Shown here piece by piece: positions 44,281 to 55,821 of a stretch of 64,000 nt of DNA. Below the pieces are notes generated by a model that had not been told where the DNA came from, did not search any database, and saw only the letters and a list, made by a program, of their open reading frames with translations. Origin of the DNA: Corynebacterium afermentans subsp. lipophilum (GTDB lineage: Bacteria > Actinomycetota > Actinomycetes > Mycobacteriales > Mycobacteriaceae); contig NZ_CP046530.1 of assembly GCF_030408375.1 (NCBI RefSeq), forward strand, positions 1,736,001 to 1,800,000, given 5' to 3'. Every line of letters begins with the position of its first letter. Within the stretch, counting starts at the first letter, position 1. Both the position numbers and the translations under genes were made by a program.

Positions 44281-47016
44281 TTAGCTGCTGCGGCGTGTGG
44301 CGCGCCTGCGTCCGCGCCGCGGGGAAGCCTTTGCTTCTCGACGGCGCTCCGCCTGCCCCTCTTCCTTCTTCGGCCTTTCCTTCTGAGCCGCGCGGGCGTT
44401 GGCTGCTGCGGCGGACGTGGCGTTGGACTTGCGCACGGCGCGGCGGCGGCCCCGGCGGCCCGCCGCCGGCTTCGCCTTCGCTGCCGGTTCATCCTTCTCG
44501 GCATCCGGGGCAGCTTCCGCGGCGGTGTCCTGGTAGTCCTCGCGGCGCGGGCGGACGTCGGAGCGGGAATTGCCGCGGGTGCGGCGCTTGCGGCGCGGCG
44601 AGTTGTCGAACTCCTCCACCGCTTCCTCGAAGCTTTGCCGCGGGGCGTCCTTGTCGCTTTCCGGGCTCTTATCGTTTTCCGGGCGCTCTTCCCGCTTGTC
44701 CTGGGTGTCCGGCTGAGGCCCGCGGCCGCGGTTGCCCCCGCGGCGGCCCCGGCGGCGCGAGGAACGGCGGCGCCCCTCGGAAGCATCGTTGTCGCTGTTG
44801 TCGCCGCCATCCCTTTCGTCGCCGTCGTCCCTGTCGTCGCTGAAGATCGAGTTGAGCAGGTTGTCCATCTCGTCTTCGTTGAGCTGCTTGCGCTTGGAGC
44901 GGCGTGGCCCGCGTGAGGGCTGCTCGCCACCGCGCTCAGTCTCGGTGTGTGAGTCGGCGGGCTTGTTCCGGCCGCGGGAGGAGCGGTGCTCGTCGTCACG
45001 CGAACGGCGCTTGGAGCGCTCGTCGCGGCCGCGCTCGGAGTACGGGTCGTGCTCGACGGGGTCGTCGGTGACGATGATGCCGCGGCCGCCGCAGCACTCG
45101 CACTCGGTGGAAAACGTCTCCAGCAGGCCGTTGCCCAGGCGTTTGCGGGTCATCTGCACCAGGCCCAGGGAGGTGACCTCAGAGACCTGGTGGCGGGTGC
45201 GGTCGCGGCCGAGTGCCTCGTTGAGGCGGCGCAGCACGAGATCCTGGTTTTCGGGGAGGATCATGTCGATGAAGTCGATGATGATCATGCCGCCGATATC
45301 GCGCAGGCGGATCTGGCGCACGATCTCTTCAGCGGCCTCCAGGTTGTTGGAGGTGACCGTCTCTTCCAGCGAGCCGCCGGAGCCGGTGAACTTGCCGGTG
45401 TTGACATCGATGACGGTCATGGCCTCGGTGCGGTCGATGACCAGGGTGCCGCCGGAGGGCAGCCAGACGGTGCGCGACAGCGCCTTTTGCAGCTGCTCGT
45501 CGATGCGGTGGACCTCGAAGGCGTCCTTGCCGTCGTGGCGGGAGCGGTCAAACTTTTCTAGCCGATCCAACAGGTCCGGGGCGACGGACTGCACGTAAGC
45601 GTGGACGGTGTTCCACGGCTTGCGGCCGTCCACGATGAGCGAGGTGAAGTCCTCGTTGAACAGGTCGCGCACGACCTTAACCAGGATGTTCGGCTCCTCG
45701 TAGAGGGTAACCGGTTTCGCGCCCTTGGAGTTTTTCTCCTTTTCCGCCTGCTCCTGGATCGCGGTCCACTGGTTGTGCAGGCGGTTCACGTCGGCCGCGA
45801 TGGCTTCTTCCGGCACGTTTTCGGCGGCGGTGCGGATGATCGCCCCGCCCTTGCCGGGCACGACGTTGTTCAGGATTTCTTTCAGGCGCTTGCGCTCCGG
45901 CGCCGGCAGCTTGCGGGAAATGCCCGCGCTGCGGCCGCCCGGCACGTACACCAGGTAGCGTCCGGCCAGCGAGATCTGGGTGGTCAGGCGCGCACCTTTG
46001 TGGCCGACGGGGTCCTTGGTCACCTGCACCAGCACCTGGTCGCCGGATTTCAGGGCCTGCTCGATGCGGCGCGAGCGCCCGCCCAAACCGGCGGCCTTCC
46101 AGTCCACCTCGGAGGCGTAGAGCACGCCGTTGCGGCCCTGCCCAATGTCGATGAACGCGGCCTCCATGCTGGATAGCACGTTCTGCACGCGTCCTAGGTA
46201 GATGTTGCCGATCATGGAGGACTGGCTTTCGGCGGTGACGAAGTGCTCCACCAGCAGCCCGTCCTCGAGCACGCCGACCTGGGTGATCTTGCCGTGGCCG
46301 TCGTGGCGGTCGCGCTCGCGCACCACCATGTGGCGCTCGACGGACTCGCGGCGCGCCAAGAACTCAGCCTGGCTGACAATGCGCGAGCGCTTGCGCTGCT
46401 CTTCGCGCTTTTCTGTGCGGCGGCGGCGCTGCGCTTCCAAACGGGATGAGCCCTTGATCGCCTTCGGCTCTTCGATCACTTCGGGCTCTTGCTTATCCGC
46501 GTCCTCCGGCGAAGCCTCGTCGATAGGCTCGGGCTCCTTCTCCTCGCTCGGCGCCGCGGCGCGGGTGGCGCGGCGGCGCTTTCGCTCCGGGGCCTTGAAG
46601 ACGGGGGCACGGTTGGCGGTCTCCTCCGGCACGGGGGTGATCTCCGGCTCGACGTCGGTCAGTGGGTTGTCGCGCAGGTCCGCCTCGACCTTTTCCTCGA
46701 TCTGGTGGATCTCGTTTTCCACGTCCTTGCGCACGCGCTGGCGGATCTTCTCGTCCGCGGCGTCGTCTGCGGTCTCATCGTCGTCGGTGGTGGTAGCGGC
46801 GGCGTTCGCGAGTGCGTCGAGAAGCTGCTCGCTTTCAGCGCGCGTCAGCGTCGACTGCGCAACCTTGACCACGCCGAGCTCCGACAGCGCGACCACGAGC
46901 TCCTTCGACGGCACACCCAGCGCTTTAGCCAGCGCGAACACGCGGGTTTTCTCCGCCAGCTGGGAACGGTCGAACGCGGCGTAAATATTCTCTTCGGATG
47001 CCTTGTGACCAGCCAA
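44281..47016 (-). CDS. rne: Ribonuclease E/G
   Basis: The 911-residue endoribonuclease processes rRNA and mRNA. An acidic and Arg-rich N-terminal extension (about 1-240) is followed by the S1-like region (GNIYLGRVQNVLSSMEAAFIDIGQGRNGVLY near 275) and the catalytic domain with the metal-binding Asp pair (VIDVNTGKF near 540, IIDFIDM near 580) and the Zn-link CECCGGRG (near 655). The C-terminal 240 residues are an Arg/Asp/Ser-rich low-complexity tail ending RRATRRSS. The TTG start has GGAGAG nine bases upstream. Size and layout match the actinobacterial RNase E group. Confidence 0.94.
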   Translation of the reverse strand: MAGHKASEENIYAAFDRSQLAEKTRVFALAKALGVPSKELVVALSELGVVKVAQSTLTRAESEQLLDALANAAATTTDDDETADDAADEKIRQRVRKDVENEIHQIEEKVEADLRDNPLTDVEPEITPVPEETANRAPVFKAPERKRRRATRAAAPSEEKEPEPIDEASPEDADKQEPEVIEEPKAIKGSSRLEAQRRRRTEKREEQRKRSRIVSQAEFLARRESVERHMVVRERDRHDGHGKITQVGVLEDGLLVEHFVTAESQSSMIGNIYLGRVQNVLSSMEAAFIDIGQGRNGVLYASEVDWKAAGLGGRSRRIEQALKSGDQVLVQVTKDPVGHKGARLTTQISLAGRYLVYVPGGRSAGISRKLPAPERKRLKEILNNVVPGKGGAIIRTAAENVPEEAIAADVNRLHNQWTAIQEQAEKEKNSKGAKPVTLYEEPNILVKVVRDLFNEDFTSLIVDGRKPWNTVHAYVQSVAPDLLDRLEKFDRSRHDGKDAFEVHRIDEQLQKALSRTVWLPSGGTLVIDRTEAMTVIDVNTGKFTGSGGSLEETVTSNNLEAAEEIVRQIRLRDIGGMIIIDFIDMILPENQDLVLRRLNEALGRDRTRHQVSEVTSLGLVQMTRKRLGNGLLETFSTECECCGGRGIIVTDDPVEHDPYSERGRDERSKRRSRDDEHRSSRGRNKPADSHTETERGGEQPSRGPRRSKRKQLNEDEMDNLLNSIFSDDRDDGDERDGGDNSDNDASEGRRRSSRRRGRRGGNRGRGPQPDTQDKREERPENDKSPESDKDAPRQSFEEAVEEFDNSPRRKRRTRGNSRSDVRPRREDYQDTAAEAAPDAEKDEPAAKAKPAAGRRGRRRAVRKSNATSAAAANARAAQKERPKKEEGQAERRREAKASPRRGRRRATRRSS

Positions 47017-47202
47017 TGTGCGTCACTCTCCAATTTTGCTCAGCCGCACCCCAGCAGGGTGGGCCGGGCGCTGGCAAAACGTTGCCGAAGCGGCCGCACG
47101 GCGAACCCCACGGTGCGGTACATGTGAAAGTTTCCTAGCGTCGCCAGGCGACGCTTGCGCTTACCATTGTGGCACAGCGATACCTGGGGTGCGGGGCGAG
47201 GA

Positions 47203-47763
47203 TTACTTCTCGGCCAGTCGCAGAAGGTCGGCCACCGCAGCAACGGGGGCGTTCTCGTGGCGTTCAGTCAACGCGGTGCCTACCACGATCTGCAGCACTC
47301 GCGCGGCGTTGAAATCCACACCCGCGCGTTGCAAAAGCTCCCCGATGAGGTCTTTGAGCTCGTCCGTGGCTTGGCAGACGTAGTCGCCGACTTCGCCAGG
47401 ATCGCGCTGGGCCTCGATGAACGCGGCGACCACCGCACGCGCGCGCGACGTCTGCCCGCACGCCACAACGTCGACGACCGCCTCGGCCAGCTGCACCGGG
47501 TCCGAAAGCTCGACCCCTTCGCCCTTCGCGCGCTCCATAGCCTCGAGGCGGCCCTGCACCAGTTGCTCGAAGCAGGTGGCCACAAGCTTGTCGCGTGTGG
47601 AGTAGTAGTACCCGATGGATCCCACCGGCACCGATGCCGCCGCCGCAACCTGCCGGTGTGTCAGCCCCTTGAGCCCCTCCGCAAGCAACAGGTCAATCGC
47701 CGCATCCAGGATCGCAGAGCGCTTCTCCACCGCCCGTGCCTGCTCGCTGCGAGATGCCACCAC
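47203..47763 (-). CDS. TetR family transcriptional regulator
   Basis: The 186-residue protein has the TetR helix-turn-helix (about 18-62: ILDAAIDLLLAEGLKGLTHRQVAAAASVPVGSIGYYYSTRDKL) and a helical ligand domain (about 75-180). The GTG start has AAGGTGA five bases upstream, and AT-rich TATAAAT lies further up. It sits alone between rne and ndk with no divergent partner, so its target genes cannot be inferred from position. Confidence 0.88.
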   Translation of the reverse strand: MVASRSEQARAVEKRSAILDAAIDLLLAEGLKGLTHRQVAAAASVPVGSIGYYYSTRDKLVATCFEQLVQGRLEAMERAKGEGVELSDPVQLAEAVVDVVACGQTSRARAVVAAFIEAQRDPGEVGDYVCQATDELKDLIGELLQRAGVDFNAARVLQIVVGTALTERHENAPVAAVADLLRLAEK

Positions 47764-47853
47764 GGTTCACCTTTCTCACTATGCGGATTACATGCGACTC
47801 TATTTATACAACAATTGGTCCGTCGCGACTGAAATTCCCCCGCCCTAGACGTG

Positions 47854-47888
47854 AAAAACACCGCAGCCGTGGCGGCTGCGGTGTTTGA
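47854..47888 (-). terminator. Intrinsic terminator after ndk
   Basis: A 13-bp stem, AAACACCGCAGCC (47856-47868) with GGCTGCGGTGTTT (47874-47886). Read on the minus strand it is followed by a run of T. Confidence 0.85.
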
Positions 47889-47898
47889 CAACGTGCGC

Positions 47899-48309
47899 TT
47901 AGAGGTTCGGGAACCAGATGCCGATCTCGCGCTCAGCGGACTCCGGCGAGTCGGAGCCGTGGACGACGTTTTCCGCCACGGACAGTGCGAAGTCGCCGCG
48001 GATGGTGCCCGGGGTGGCCTTGGCAACCGGGTCGGTGCCGCCGGCCAGCTGGCGCCATGCCTCGATGGCGCGCTCGCCCTCGACGATGCCGGCGACCAGC
48101 GGAGCGGAGGTGATGAAGTCCACCAGCTCACCGAAGAACGGCTTGTCCTTGTGCTCGGCGTAGTGCTTCTCAGCGGTCTCGCGGTCTGCAGTGCGCAGGT
48201 CCAGCTCCACAAGCTTCAGGCCCTTGCGCTCGATGCGGGAGATGATGTCGCCGACGTGGCCGTTTGCAACACCGTCGGGCTTGATCAGGATCAGAGTACG
48301 TTCAGTCAT
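47899..48309 (-). CDS. ndk: Nucleoside diphosphate kinase
   Basis: The 136-residue enzyme balances nucleoside triphosphate pools. It begins [14 protein letters not shown] and has the catalytic His in [16 protein letters not shown] (near residue 116). Length is normal, and a strong terminator follows. It is a single-gene unit or co-transcribed with the small membrane protein gene 28 bases upstream. Confidence 0.97.
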   Translation of the reverse strand: MTERTLILIKPDGVANGHVGDIISRIERKGLKLVELDLRTADRETAEKHYAEHKDKPFFGELVDFITSAPLVAGIVEGERAIEAWRQLAGGTDPVAKATPGTIRGDFALSVAENVVHGSDSPESAEREIGIWFPNL

Positions 48310-48337
48310 AGCCCAAAATCTTACCCCAAAGTCGTGT

Positions 48338-48643
48338 TTACGCCTCCCGCACGATGCGCGCTGCGTCTTCCGGTGTGGTGCCCCGGAACCACAGCTGCAC
48401 CTGCTGCACCGCCAACTGGAAGTTGCCCTCGTTTTTCATGCGCTGCACGGTGGCACGTTGTTCGTCGTCAAGCTCGGGCGCGACGTCTTCCCGGCGCTTG
48501 TACTGCTCGTAGAACCCGAGCACCAAAAACAGCCCGGCGGCGACGATCGCCGCGGTGCCCACCCACCCGGGCAGGGTTGTGTACACGGCCACCACAGCGA
48601 CGATGGAGAACACGGCGGCTAGGGCGAAACTCACGATGCGCAT
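48338..48643 (-). CDS. Unknown small membrane protein, 101 aa
   Basis: I do not recognise a named family. ATG 48643 gives two hydrophobic segments (about 5-22 and 27-45; [17 protein letters not shown]) and a charged cytoplasmic half ending with [18 protein letters not shown] -10-like TACGGT lies seven to eight bases upstream, consistent with a leaderless start. It diverges from the acyl-CoA-synthetase-like gene with 25 bases between starts and precedes ndk by 28. Confidence 0.65.
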   Translation of the reverse strand: MRIVSFALAAVFSIVAVVAVYTTLPGWVGTAAIVAAGLFLVLGFYEQYKRREDVAPELDDEQRATVQRMKNEGNFQLAVQQVQLWFRGTTPEDAARIVREA

Positions 48644-48668
48644 GGGCCATACCGTAGCCTTGTTGCCC

Positions 48669-50078
48669 ATGGTGCACAGCTCTCCCCTGCCGGATGTCGC
48701 GCTGCCGAACACTGCGCTCGACCGCCTGGTCCCGCGCGGGGAGCTGCCCGCTATCACGCAGTACGACACAGGCCGCACCGTCACCTACGACGAGCTGTGG
48801 GCGGTAGCGGACGCGGCCGCCACCCGCCTGCGCAACCGCGGCGTGGGCCCGGGCAGCGTGGTTGAGCTGCGGCTGCCCAACTCCATCGACTTCGTGGCCG
48901 CGCTGCTCGCCGTCTCCCGCACGGGTGCGACGGCGTGCCTGATCGGGCATTCGCTTATCGACGCCGAAGCGTCGCGCCTTTCCGCCCTCGCCGGCGTCAC
49001 CCACCGAATCGAGCCGGGCGATCTCGCCCCCGGCCCCACCGACGTTTTTGCTCCGGCGGACCCGGGCTCAGTGGCGGTGATCCCGTTTTCCTCCGGCACC
49101 ACCGGGCTGCCCAAGGGCGTGGAGCTGACCCACCGCTCGATCACCGCCAACGCGGTGCAGTTCAACGCGGCGCTGTCCGCCAGCGGCATCGGCGATGGCA
49201 CCCGCGTGGCCGCTCCCCTGCCGTTTTCCCACATCTACGGGCTGAACACGCTGTTGCTGTCGTCGCTTGCCGCGGGCCGGCACGTGTTCACCGCGGCGCG
49301 CTTCGACCTCGCCGAGTTCGCGCGCGCCCACCGCGCGCACTCCATCGAGCTCAGCTTCATCGCCCCGCCGATCGCGCTGGCGCTGGCGAACACCCCCGCC
49401 ATCAACCCGGCCGATTTCGCCGCCTGCGCCCACATGGTCTGCGGCGCCGCGCCCTTGGACGAGGCGCTGGCTCGCCGGGTCGAGGACCGCCTCGGCATGG
49501 TCATGCTGCAGGGCTACGGCACCACCGAGTCCTCGCCTGTGACGCACGTCGGCATCGCCGGCCGGTCGAATCCGGGCACCATCGGGTACGCCATCCCCAA
49601 CACCGAGTTCCGCGTGGTGGACTCAGACAGCGGCGCGGAGCTGCCCGACGGCGCCGCCGGCGAGCTGCAGGTCCGCGGCCCCCAGATCATGCGCGGCTAC
49701 CTGGGCAACCCGGAGGCCACCCGCAACGCCATCGTGGACGGCTGGCTGCGCACCGGCGACATCGCGCGGGTCAACCCGGACGAGACAGTCACGGTGGTGG
49801 ACCGCTCCAAGGACGTGTTCAAGTACCACGGGTTCCAGATCGCCCCGGCCGAACTCGAGGCACTTTTGCTCACGCACCCGCAGATCAGCGACGTGGCTGT
49901 TGCCGAGCGCGGCGGGGTGCCGAAGGCTTTCGTCGTAAAGCGAGGGCCCTTGAGCGAAACCGAGGTGATGGAGTGGGTCGCAGCTAGGGTGACCGCCTAC
50001 AAAAAGGTGCGCGCCGTGGCGTTTGTGGAGGCGATCCCCCGCAACGCCGCCGGCAAGATCCTGCGCAAGGACCTCTAA
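48669..50078 (+). CDS. AMP-dependent acyl-CoA synthetase/ligase family protein
   Basis: The 469-residue adenylate-forming enzyme has the P-loop IPFSSGTTGLPKGVELTH (near residue 138), GYGTTESSPVTH (near 282), TGDIARVNPDE (near 362), the hinge DRSKDVFKYHGFQIAP and the C-terminal catalytic Lys in RNAAGKIL. It activates a carboxylic acid as an acyl-adenylate, then probably forms a CoA thioester (4-coumarate- or medium-chain-type). ATG 48669 is a probable leaderless start with TAGCCT upstream. The stop overlaps the convergent DUF4233 gene by three bases. Confidence 0.87.
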   Translation: MVHSSPLPDVALPNTALDRLVPRGELPAITQYDTGRTVTYDELWAVADAAATRLRNRGVGPGSVVELRLPNSIDFVAALLAVSRTGATACLIGHSLIDAEASRLSALAGVTHRIEPGDLAPGPTDVFAPADPGSVAVIPFSSGTTGLPKGVELTHRSITANAVQFNAALSASGIGDGTRVAAPLPFSHIYGLNTLLLSSLAAGRHVFTAARFDLAEFARAHRAHSIELSFIAPPIALALANTPAINPADFAACAHMVCGAAPLDEALARRVEDRLGMVMLQGYGTTESSPVTHVGIAGRSNPGTIGYAIPNTEFRVVDSDSGAELPDGAAGELQVRGPQIMRGYLGNPEATRNAIVDGWLRTGDIARVNPDETVTVVDRSKDVFKYHGFQIAPAELEALLLTHPQISDVAVAERGGVPKAFVVKRGPLSETEVMEWVAARVTAYKKVRAVAFVEAIPRNAAGKILRKDL

Positions 50079-50500
50079 GTGCCCAAGTGCTGGGTGGTGA
50101 GGTAGCCGCCGCGCATACGCTGGACGATCTCCGAGCGCATGCGGATGACGAAGTACCAGACGATACCGAAGATGATGCCCACCGCCGTGACCGACCAGTG
50201 GATGAAGAAGCCAAAGATCAGCGGGATCTGCAGCGCAATGTCGATCCAGAGCGCGGCCGGCTTCTTCTGGAAAAACGCCATGACCACGTGCGCCAGGCCG
50301 ATCACGGTGATATAGACCCAGTTGAAGGTGGTCCAGTGCTCGCCGTCGTCGACTTTGAGGATGACGGTGAGGATCAGCAGAACCGTGATGGCCTCCATGA
50401 TCAGCGTGCCGGAGAGCACGCCGGTCAGCCCCGACATCGGGTCTTTGACCGGCTGCTTGCCGGGGCCGAGCGGGCCCATCTGCTGGTTGCTGCGTGTCAT
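50075..50500 (-). CDS. DUF4233 membrane protein linked to folC
   Basis: The 141-residue protein has four hydrophobic segments (about 25-48, 62-80, 82-98, 104-122) and the family stretch LTGVLSGTLIMEAITVLLIL. Genes of this family follow folC in many actinobacteria, and here the start overlaps the folC stop by four bases (ATGA). The function is unknown; it may simply share the folC transcript. Confidence 0.82.
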   Translation of the reverse strand: MTRSNQQMGPLGPGKQPVKDPMSGLTGVLSGTLIMEAITVLLILTVILKVDDGEHWTTFNWVYITVIGLAHVVMAFFQKKPAALWIDIALQIPLIFGFFIHWSVTAVGIIFGIVWYFVIRMRSEIVQRMRGGYLTTQHLGT

Positions 50501-51990
50501 TGCGGGTCCTTTCCAAACATCGCGCGGGCCTCGCCGGCGGTGACCACCGAGCCGGTGATGATCACGCCGGAGCCGGACTGCACGCCCACCTCGGCGAGCG
50601 CCTCTTCCGCCAGCTCCACGGCGAGCTCGTAGGCGGATGGCAAGTGCTCCTCAACGTGCACGCGCTCGTCGCCGAACACTTCGCGGGCGGTTTCCGCCAG
50701 CTCGTAGACGTCCGTGGCGCGCGGGGACGTGTTCTGCGTGATCACAACCTCGGTGAGCACCGGCTCGAGCGCCTCCATGATGCCCCGGGCGTCCTTGTCG
50801 CCCAAAATGCCGAGCACGCCGATCAGGCGCGTGAAGTCGAAGTCGCGCTCGAGTGCCGCCGCGAGCGCCTGCGCGCCGTGCGGGTTGTGGGTGGCGTCGA
50901 TGAACGTCGTGGGGGTGGCGCGCACGCGCTCCAACCGGCCCGGCGAGGTGGTGGCGGCGAACCCCTCGCGCACGGTGTCGGCGTCGAGCGTGCGCTCGGC
51001 GGACGCGCCGAGGAACGCCTCCACCGCCGCCAGCGCCACCGATGCGTTGTGCGCCTGGTGCGGGCCGGACAACGGGATGAACACGTCCGCATACTCGCCT
51101 GACAGCCCCTTGAGCGTGAGCGTCTGCCCGCCCACGGCCACCTCACTGGCGGCCACGCCGAACTCCTGACCGAACCGCGCCACCGGCGCGCCGACCTCCA
51201 CGGTGCGCTCCAAGATCACGCGCATCGCGTCCGGGTCCTGCTGGCCGATCACGGCCACGGCGTCCGCGCTGCGGATAATCCCGGCCTTTTCGCCCGCGAT
51301 CTCGGCGACGGTGTCGCCCAGGTAGTCGGTGTGGTCCAGGCCGACGGGCGCGATCACGTCCACGTCAGCGTCGACCACGTTGGTGGCGTCCCAGCGCCCG
51401 CCCATGCCGACTTCGACCACGGCGACGTCGACAGGCGCATCCGCAAAGGCCGCGAACGCGAGGCCGACCATGACCTCGAAGTAGCTCATGGGCACGCCGG
51501 TGCGCTCGTCCACCATCTGGATGTACGGCTCGATCTCGCGGTAAATGCGCACGAAATCCGCTGGGTGGATCGGCTCGCCGTCGATGCCGATGCGCTCGGT
51601 GACGGACTGCAGGTGCGGACTCGTCGTGCGGCCCACCCGGTTGCCAAACGAGCGCAGCAGCGAATCCACCATCCGCACCGTGGACGTCTTGCCGTTGGTG
51701 CCGGCGACGTGGATGACCTTGAAGGACTTCTGCGGCTCACCGAGGAAATCCATGAGCAGCTCGATGCGCTCCAGCGACGGGTCGATGTCCGTCTCCGGCC
51801 AGCGGGCGGTGAGCTCGGCTTCCACCTGCGCGAGCGCGGCTAGGTCTTCCTCGCTCACGCCGCGCGGGGCGAGCTGATCGGTCTCGTTGCTCTCCCCCGG
51901 CGCGCCGAGGTTGAGTGTCAGGCCGGCGTCGGTCTGCTGGATGTCGTACTGCTCCGGAAGTTCGGGCAGTTCAAACTCTTCGTTAGCCAC
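50497..51990 (-). CDS. folC: Bifunctional dihydrofolate synthase / folylpolyglutamate synthase
   Basis: The 497-residue Mur-ligase-type enzyme adds glutamate to dihydropteroate and folates. It shows the P-loop VAGTNGKTST (near residue 95), SPHLQSVTERI (near 125), GMGGRWDATNVVD (near 203) and the C-terminal domain with DATHNPHGAQAL (near 368). The N-terminal 50 residues are an acidic extension. It follows valS directly and precedes the DUF4233 gene with an ATGA overlap, so valS-folC-DUF4233 is one operon. Confidence 0.94.
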   Translation of the reverse strand: MANEEFELPELPEQYDIQQTDAGLTLNLGAPGESNETDQLAPRGVSEEDLAALAQVEAELTARWPETDIDPSLERIELLMDFLGEPQKSFKVIHVAGTNGKTSTVRMVDSLLRSFGNRVGRTTSPHLQSVTERIGIDGEPIHPADFVRIYREIEPYIQMVDERTGVPMSYFEVMVGLAFAAFADAPVDVAVVEVGMGGRWDATNVVDADVDVIAPVGLDHTDYLGDTVAEIAGEKAGIIRSADAVAVIGQQDPDAMRVILERTVEVGAPVARFGQEFGVAASEVAVGGQTLTLKGLSGEYADVFIPLSGPHQAHNASVALAAVEAFLGASAERTLDADTVREGFAATTSPGRLERVRATPTTFIDATHNPHGAQALAAALERDFDFTRLIGVLGILGDKDARGIMEALEPVLTEVVITQNTSPRATDVYELAETAREVFGDERVHVEEHLPSAYELAVELAEEALAEVGVQSGSGVIITGSVVTAGEARAMFGKDPQ

Positions 51991-54702
51991 TTAGGCCTCC
52001 GGCAGCTGTTCCAGGCGTGCGGTGACGCGCTCGAACTCTTCCTGCGCGACCTGCTGGCGGACCTTGATCTTTTCCACCACGGCCTCCGGCGCGTTGGCCA
52101 GGAACTGCTCATTGGCCAGCTTCGCGCCGGTGGTGTCCAGCTCCTTTTGCGCCGCGGCGAGCTCCTTTTCCAGGCGCTTACGCTCGGCGGCGACGTCGAC
52201 GGTGCCGGAGGTGTCCAGCGCGACGTCGAGGTTCGCCTTGCTCAGGCGCATTTCAATGCTTGCCGACGCGCTAAAGTCCTCCCCCGGCTTTTCCACCCTG
52301 GCAATTTGGCGGACCACGTCCTCCAGCTCCGCCAGGTCCGCGGACGCGAAGTCGACGCGGGCCGGCACCTTCTGCGAGGGCTTTACTCCCTGGTCGGAGC
52401 GGAAGCGGCGCAGCTCGGTGATGAGCTTGATGGCGTCCTCGACGCGGGTGCGCGCCTGGGTGTCCGTCTCGGCGCCGCCGTTGGTGTCGTCCGCGGTCGG
52501 CCACGGCGCGGTGGTGACGGTTGCCTCGCCGGTGAGCGCCTTCCACAGCACCTCGGTGACAAACGGCATGGTCGGGTGCAGCAGGCGCAGCATGACGTCG
52601 AGCACGCGGCCGAGGACGATCTTGGTGTTTTCGCCCTGCTCGGTCTCGCCCTCCCTGGGGATCTGTGTCTTGGCGATCTCCAGGTACCAGTCGCACAGCT
52701 CGTCCCACGCGAAGTGGTAGAGCGCCTCGTTGGCCTTGGCAAACTGGTAGTCGTCCAGGTAGGCGTCCACCTTGGCGCGCACTTCCTCGGCGCGGTCCAG
52801 GATCCAGCGGTCCGCGTCCGTAAGCGCCTCGCGGGCCGGCAGCTGATCCACGTGCGCGCCGTTCATCAGCGCGAACTTAGTGGCGTTGAACAGCTTGGTG
52901 GCGAAGTTGCGGGCAGCGGTTGCGTGGTCCTCGCCGATGGGCAGGTCCACGCCCGGGTTCGCACCGCGGGCCAGGGCGAAGCGCAGCGCGTCCGCGCCGT
53001 AGCGCTCCACCCAGTCCATCGGGTCGATGCCGTTGCCCAGGGACTTGGACATCTTGCGGCCCTTTTCGTCGCGCACCAGGCCGTGCAGGTAGAGGTGCTC
53101 GAACGGAATCTGCGGACGGCCGCCGGCACCCTTCCCAAGGATTTCAGGGGTTTCCTGGCCGGCGAAGGTGCCGAACATCATCATGCGCGCCACCCAGAAG
53201 AACAGGATGTCGTAGGCGGTAACCAAAACCGTGGTCGGGTAGAACTTCTCCAGCTCCGGGGTCTTCTCCGGCCAGCCCATCGTGGAAAACGGCCACAGGG
53301 CAGACGAGAACCAGGTGTCCAGCACGTCCGGGTCCTGCTCGTAGCCTGCCGGCGGCTGCTCGTCGGGGCCGACGCAGACCACGTCGCGCTCGCCGTTTTC
53401 GTCCTCCGGGCCGTACCAGATCGGGATGCGGTGGCCCCACCACAGCTGGCGCGAGATCGTCCAGTCGTGCATGTTGTCCACCCAGTCGAAGTAGCGCTTC
53501 TCCATGGACTCCGGGTGGATGACGGTGTCGCCTTCGCGCACGGCGTCGCCGGACATCTTCGCCAGCTCGTCGACCTTGACAAACCACTGCAGCGAAAGCC
53601 GCGGCTCGATCGGCTCGCCGGAGCGCTCCGAGTGGCCCACGGAGTGCACGTACGGGCGTACTTCCTTGACAATGCGGCCCTGCTCCGCCAACGCCTCGCG
53701 CACCGCCACGCGAGCCTCTTCGCGGGTCATGCCGTCGAAGCGGGTGCCGGTATCGGCGATGCGGCCCTTCTCGTCCATCACGATCGGCATGTCCAGGTTG
53801 TGGCGCAGGCCCATCTCGTAGTCGTTCGGGTCGTGCGCCGGGGTGATCTTCACCGCACCGGTGCCCAGCTCCATGTCCACGTAATCGTCCGCGATGACCT
53901 CAAGCTTCAAATCCTCGCGCAGCGGGTGCTCGAAGACCTCGCCGATGAGGTGCGCGTAGCGCTCGTCTTCCGGGTGCACGGCGATAGCGACGTCGCCAAG
54001 CATTGTCTCCACACGGGTGGTGGCAACGATCAGGTGCGGCTCGTCGTCGTTCAGCGAGCCGTAGCGGATGGAGACGAACTCGCCCTCGACGTCCTTGTAC
54101 ACCACCTCGATGTCGGACACGGCAGTCTCCAGCACCGGCGACCAGTTGACCAGGCGGTAGTCGCGGTAGACCAGGCCGCGGTCGTAGAGCTGCTTGAAGA
54201 TGGTCTGCACGGCGCGCGAGAGGCCGTCGTCAAGCGTGAAGCGCTCGCGCGACCAGTCCACCGAGTCGCCGATGGCGCGCATCTGCGTGCTGATGGTGCC
54301 GCCGTACTGATGCTTCCACTCCCAGACGCGCTCGATAAATTCCTCGCGCCCGTAGTCGTAGCGGTCCTTGCCCTCTTCCGCCTTGAGCTTGGCCTCCACC
54401 TTGGTCTGGGTGGCGATTCCGGCGTGGTCCATGCCCGGCAGCCACAGCACCTCGAAGCCCTGCATGCGCTTGCGGCGCACCAAAGAATCCATCAGCGTGT
54501 GGTCGAGGGCGTGGCCCATGTGCAGCTGGCCGGTCACGTTCGGCGGCGGCAGCACGATCGAGTACGCGGGCTTGTCCGACTGCGGATCCGCCGTGAAATA
54601 CCCGGCGTCGACCCAGCCTTCGTACAGGTCGCGTTCGTGGGCGCTGGGCTCCCACGACTTGGGCAGTTGGTTCGCGCGGTTCAGATCGTTCGTCTCAGTC
54701 AC
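51991..54702 (-). CDS. valS: Valine-tRNA ligase
   Basis: The 903-residue class I synthetase has the HIGH-type motif [14 protein letters not shown], an editing domain (about 195-350), the KMSKS motif [11 protein letters not shown] (near 560), an anticodon-binding domain (about 640-790) and the C-terminal coiled coil of ValRS (about 835-900). GTG 54702 is preferred because TAAGAT lies seven bases upstream in the 22-base gap after mdh, a typical leaderless arrangement; earlier in-frame codons would overlap mdh. Length is normal. Confidence 0.96.
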   Translation of the reverse strand: MTETNDLNRANQLPKSWEPSAHERDLYEGWVDAGYFTADPQSDKPAYSIVLPPPNVTGQLHMGHALDHTLMDSLVRRKRMQGFEVLWLPGMDHAGIATQTKVEAKLKAEEGKDRYDYGREEFIERVWEWKHQYGGTISTQMRAIGDSVDWSRERFTLDDGLSRAVQTIFKQLYDRGLVYRDYRLVNWSPVLETAVSDIEVVYKDVEGEFVSIRYGSLNDDEPHLIVATTRVETMLGDVAIAVHPEDERYAHLIGEVFEHPLREDLKLEVIADDYVDMELGTGAVKITPAHDPNDYEMGLRHNLDMPIVMDEKGRIADTGTRFDGMTREEARVAVREALAEQGRIVKEVRPYVHSVGHSERSGEPIEPRLSLQWFVKVDELAKMSGDAVREGDTVIHPESMEKRYFDWVDNMHDWTISRQLWWGHRIPIWYGPEDENGERDVVCVGPDEQPPAGYEQDPDVLDTWFSSALWPFSTMGWPEKTPELEKFYPTTVLVTAYDILFFWVARMMMFGTFAGQETPEILGKGAGGRPQIPFEHLYLHGLVRDEKGRKMSKSLGNGIDPMDWVERYGADALRFALARGANPGVDLPIGEDHATAARNFATKLFNATKFALMNGAHVDQLPAREALTDADRWILDRAEEVRAKVDAYLDDYQFAKANEALYHFAWDELCDWYLEIAKTQIPREGETEQGENTKIVLGRVLDVMLRLLHPTMPFVTEVLWKALTGEATVTTAPWPTADDTNGGAETDTQARTRVEDAIKLITELRRFRSDQGVKPSQKVPARVDFASADLAELEDVVRQIARVEKPGEDFSASASIEMRLSKANLDVALDTSGTVDVAAERKRLEKELAAAQKELDTTGAKLANEQFLANAPEAVVEKIKVRQQVAQEEFERVTARLEQLPEA

Positions 54703-54715
54703 GCGCCCTATCTTA
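54703..54715 (-). promoter_or_regulatory. valS leaderless promoter -10 element
   Basis: Minus-strand TAAGAT (54715-54710) is followed by seven bases and the GTG start. This spacing places the transcript start at or next to the start codon. Confidence 0.5.
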
Positions 54716-54724
54716 ACCAGCGCG

Positions 54725-55750
<1,026 letters not shown>

Positions 55751-55821
55751 TCACGGCTATACGCCCGAGAGTGGGCATCTGGTGCACGATTGAGGGGTAT
55801 TTCAAACGAAAGGGGACGGAC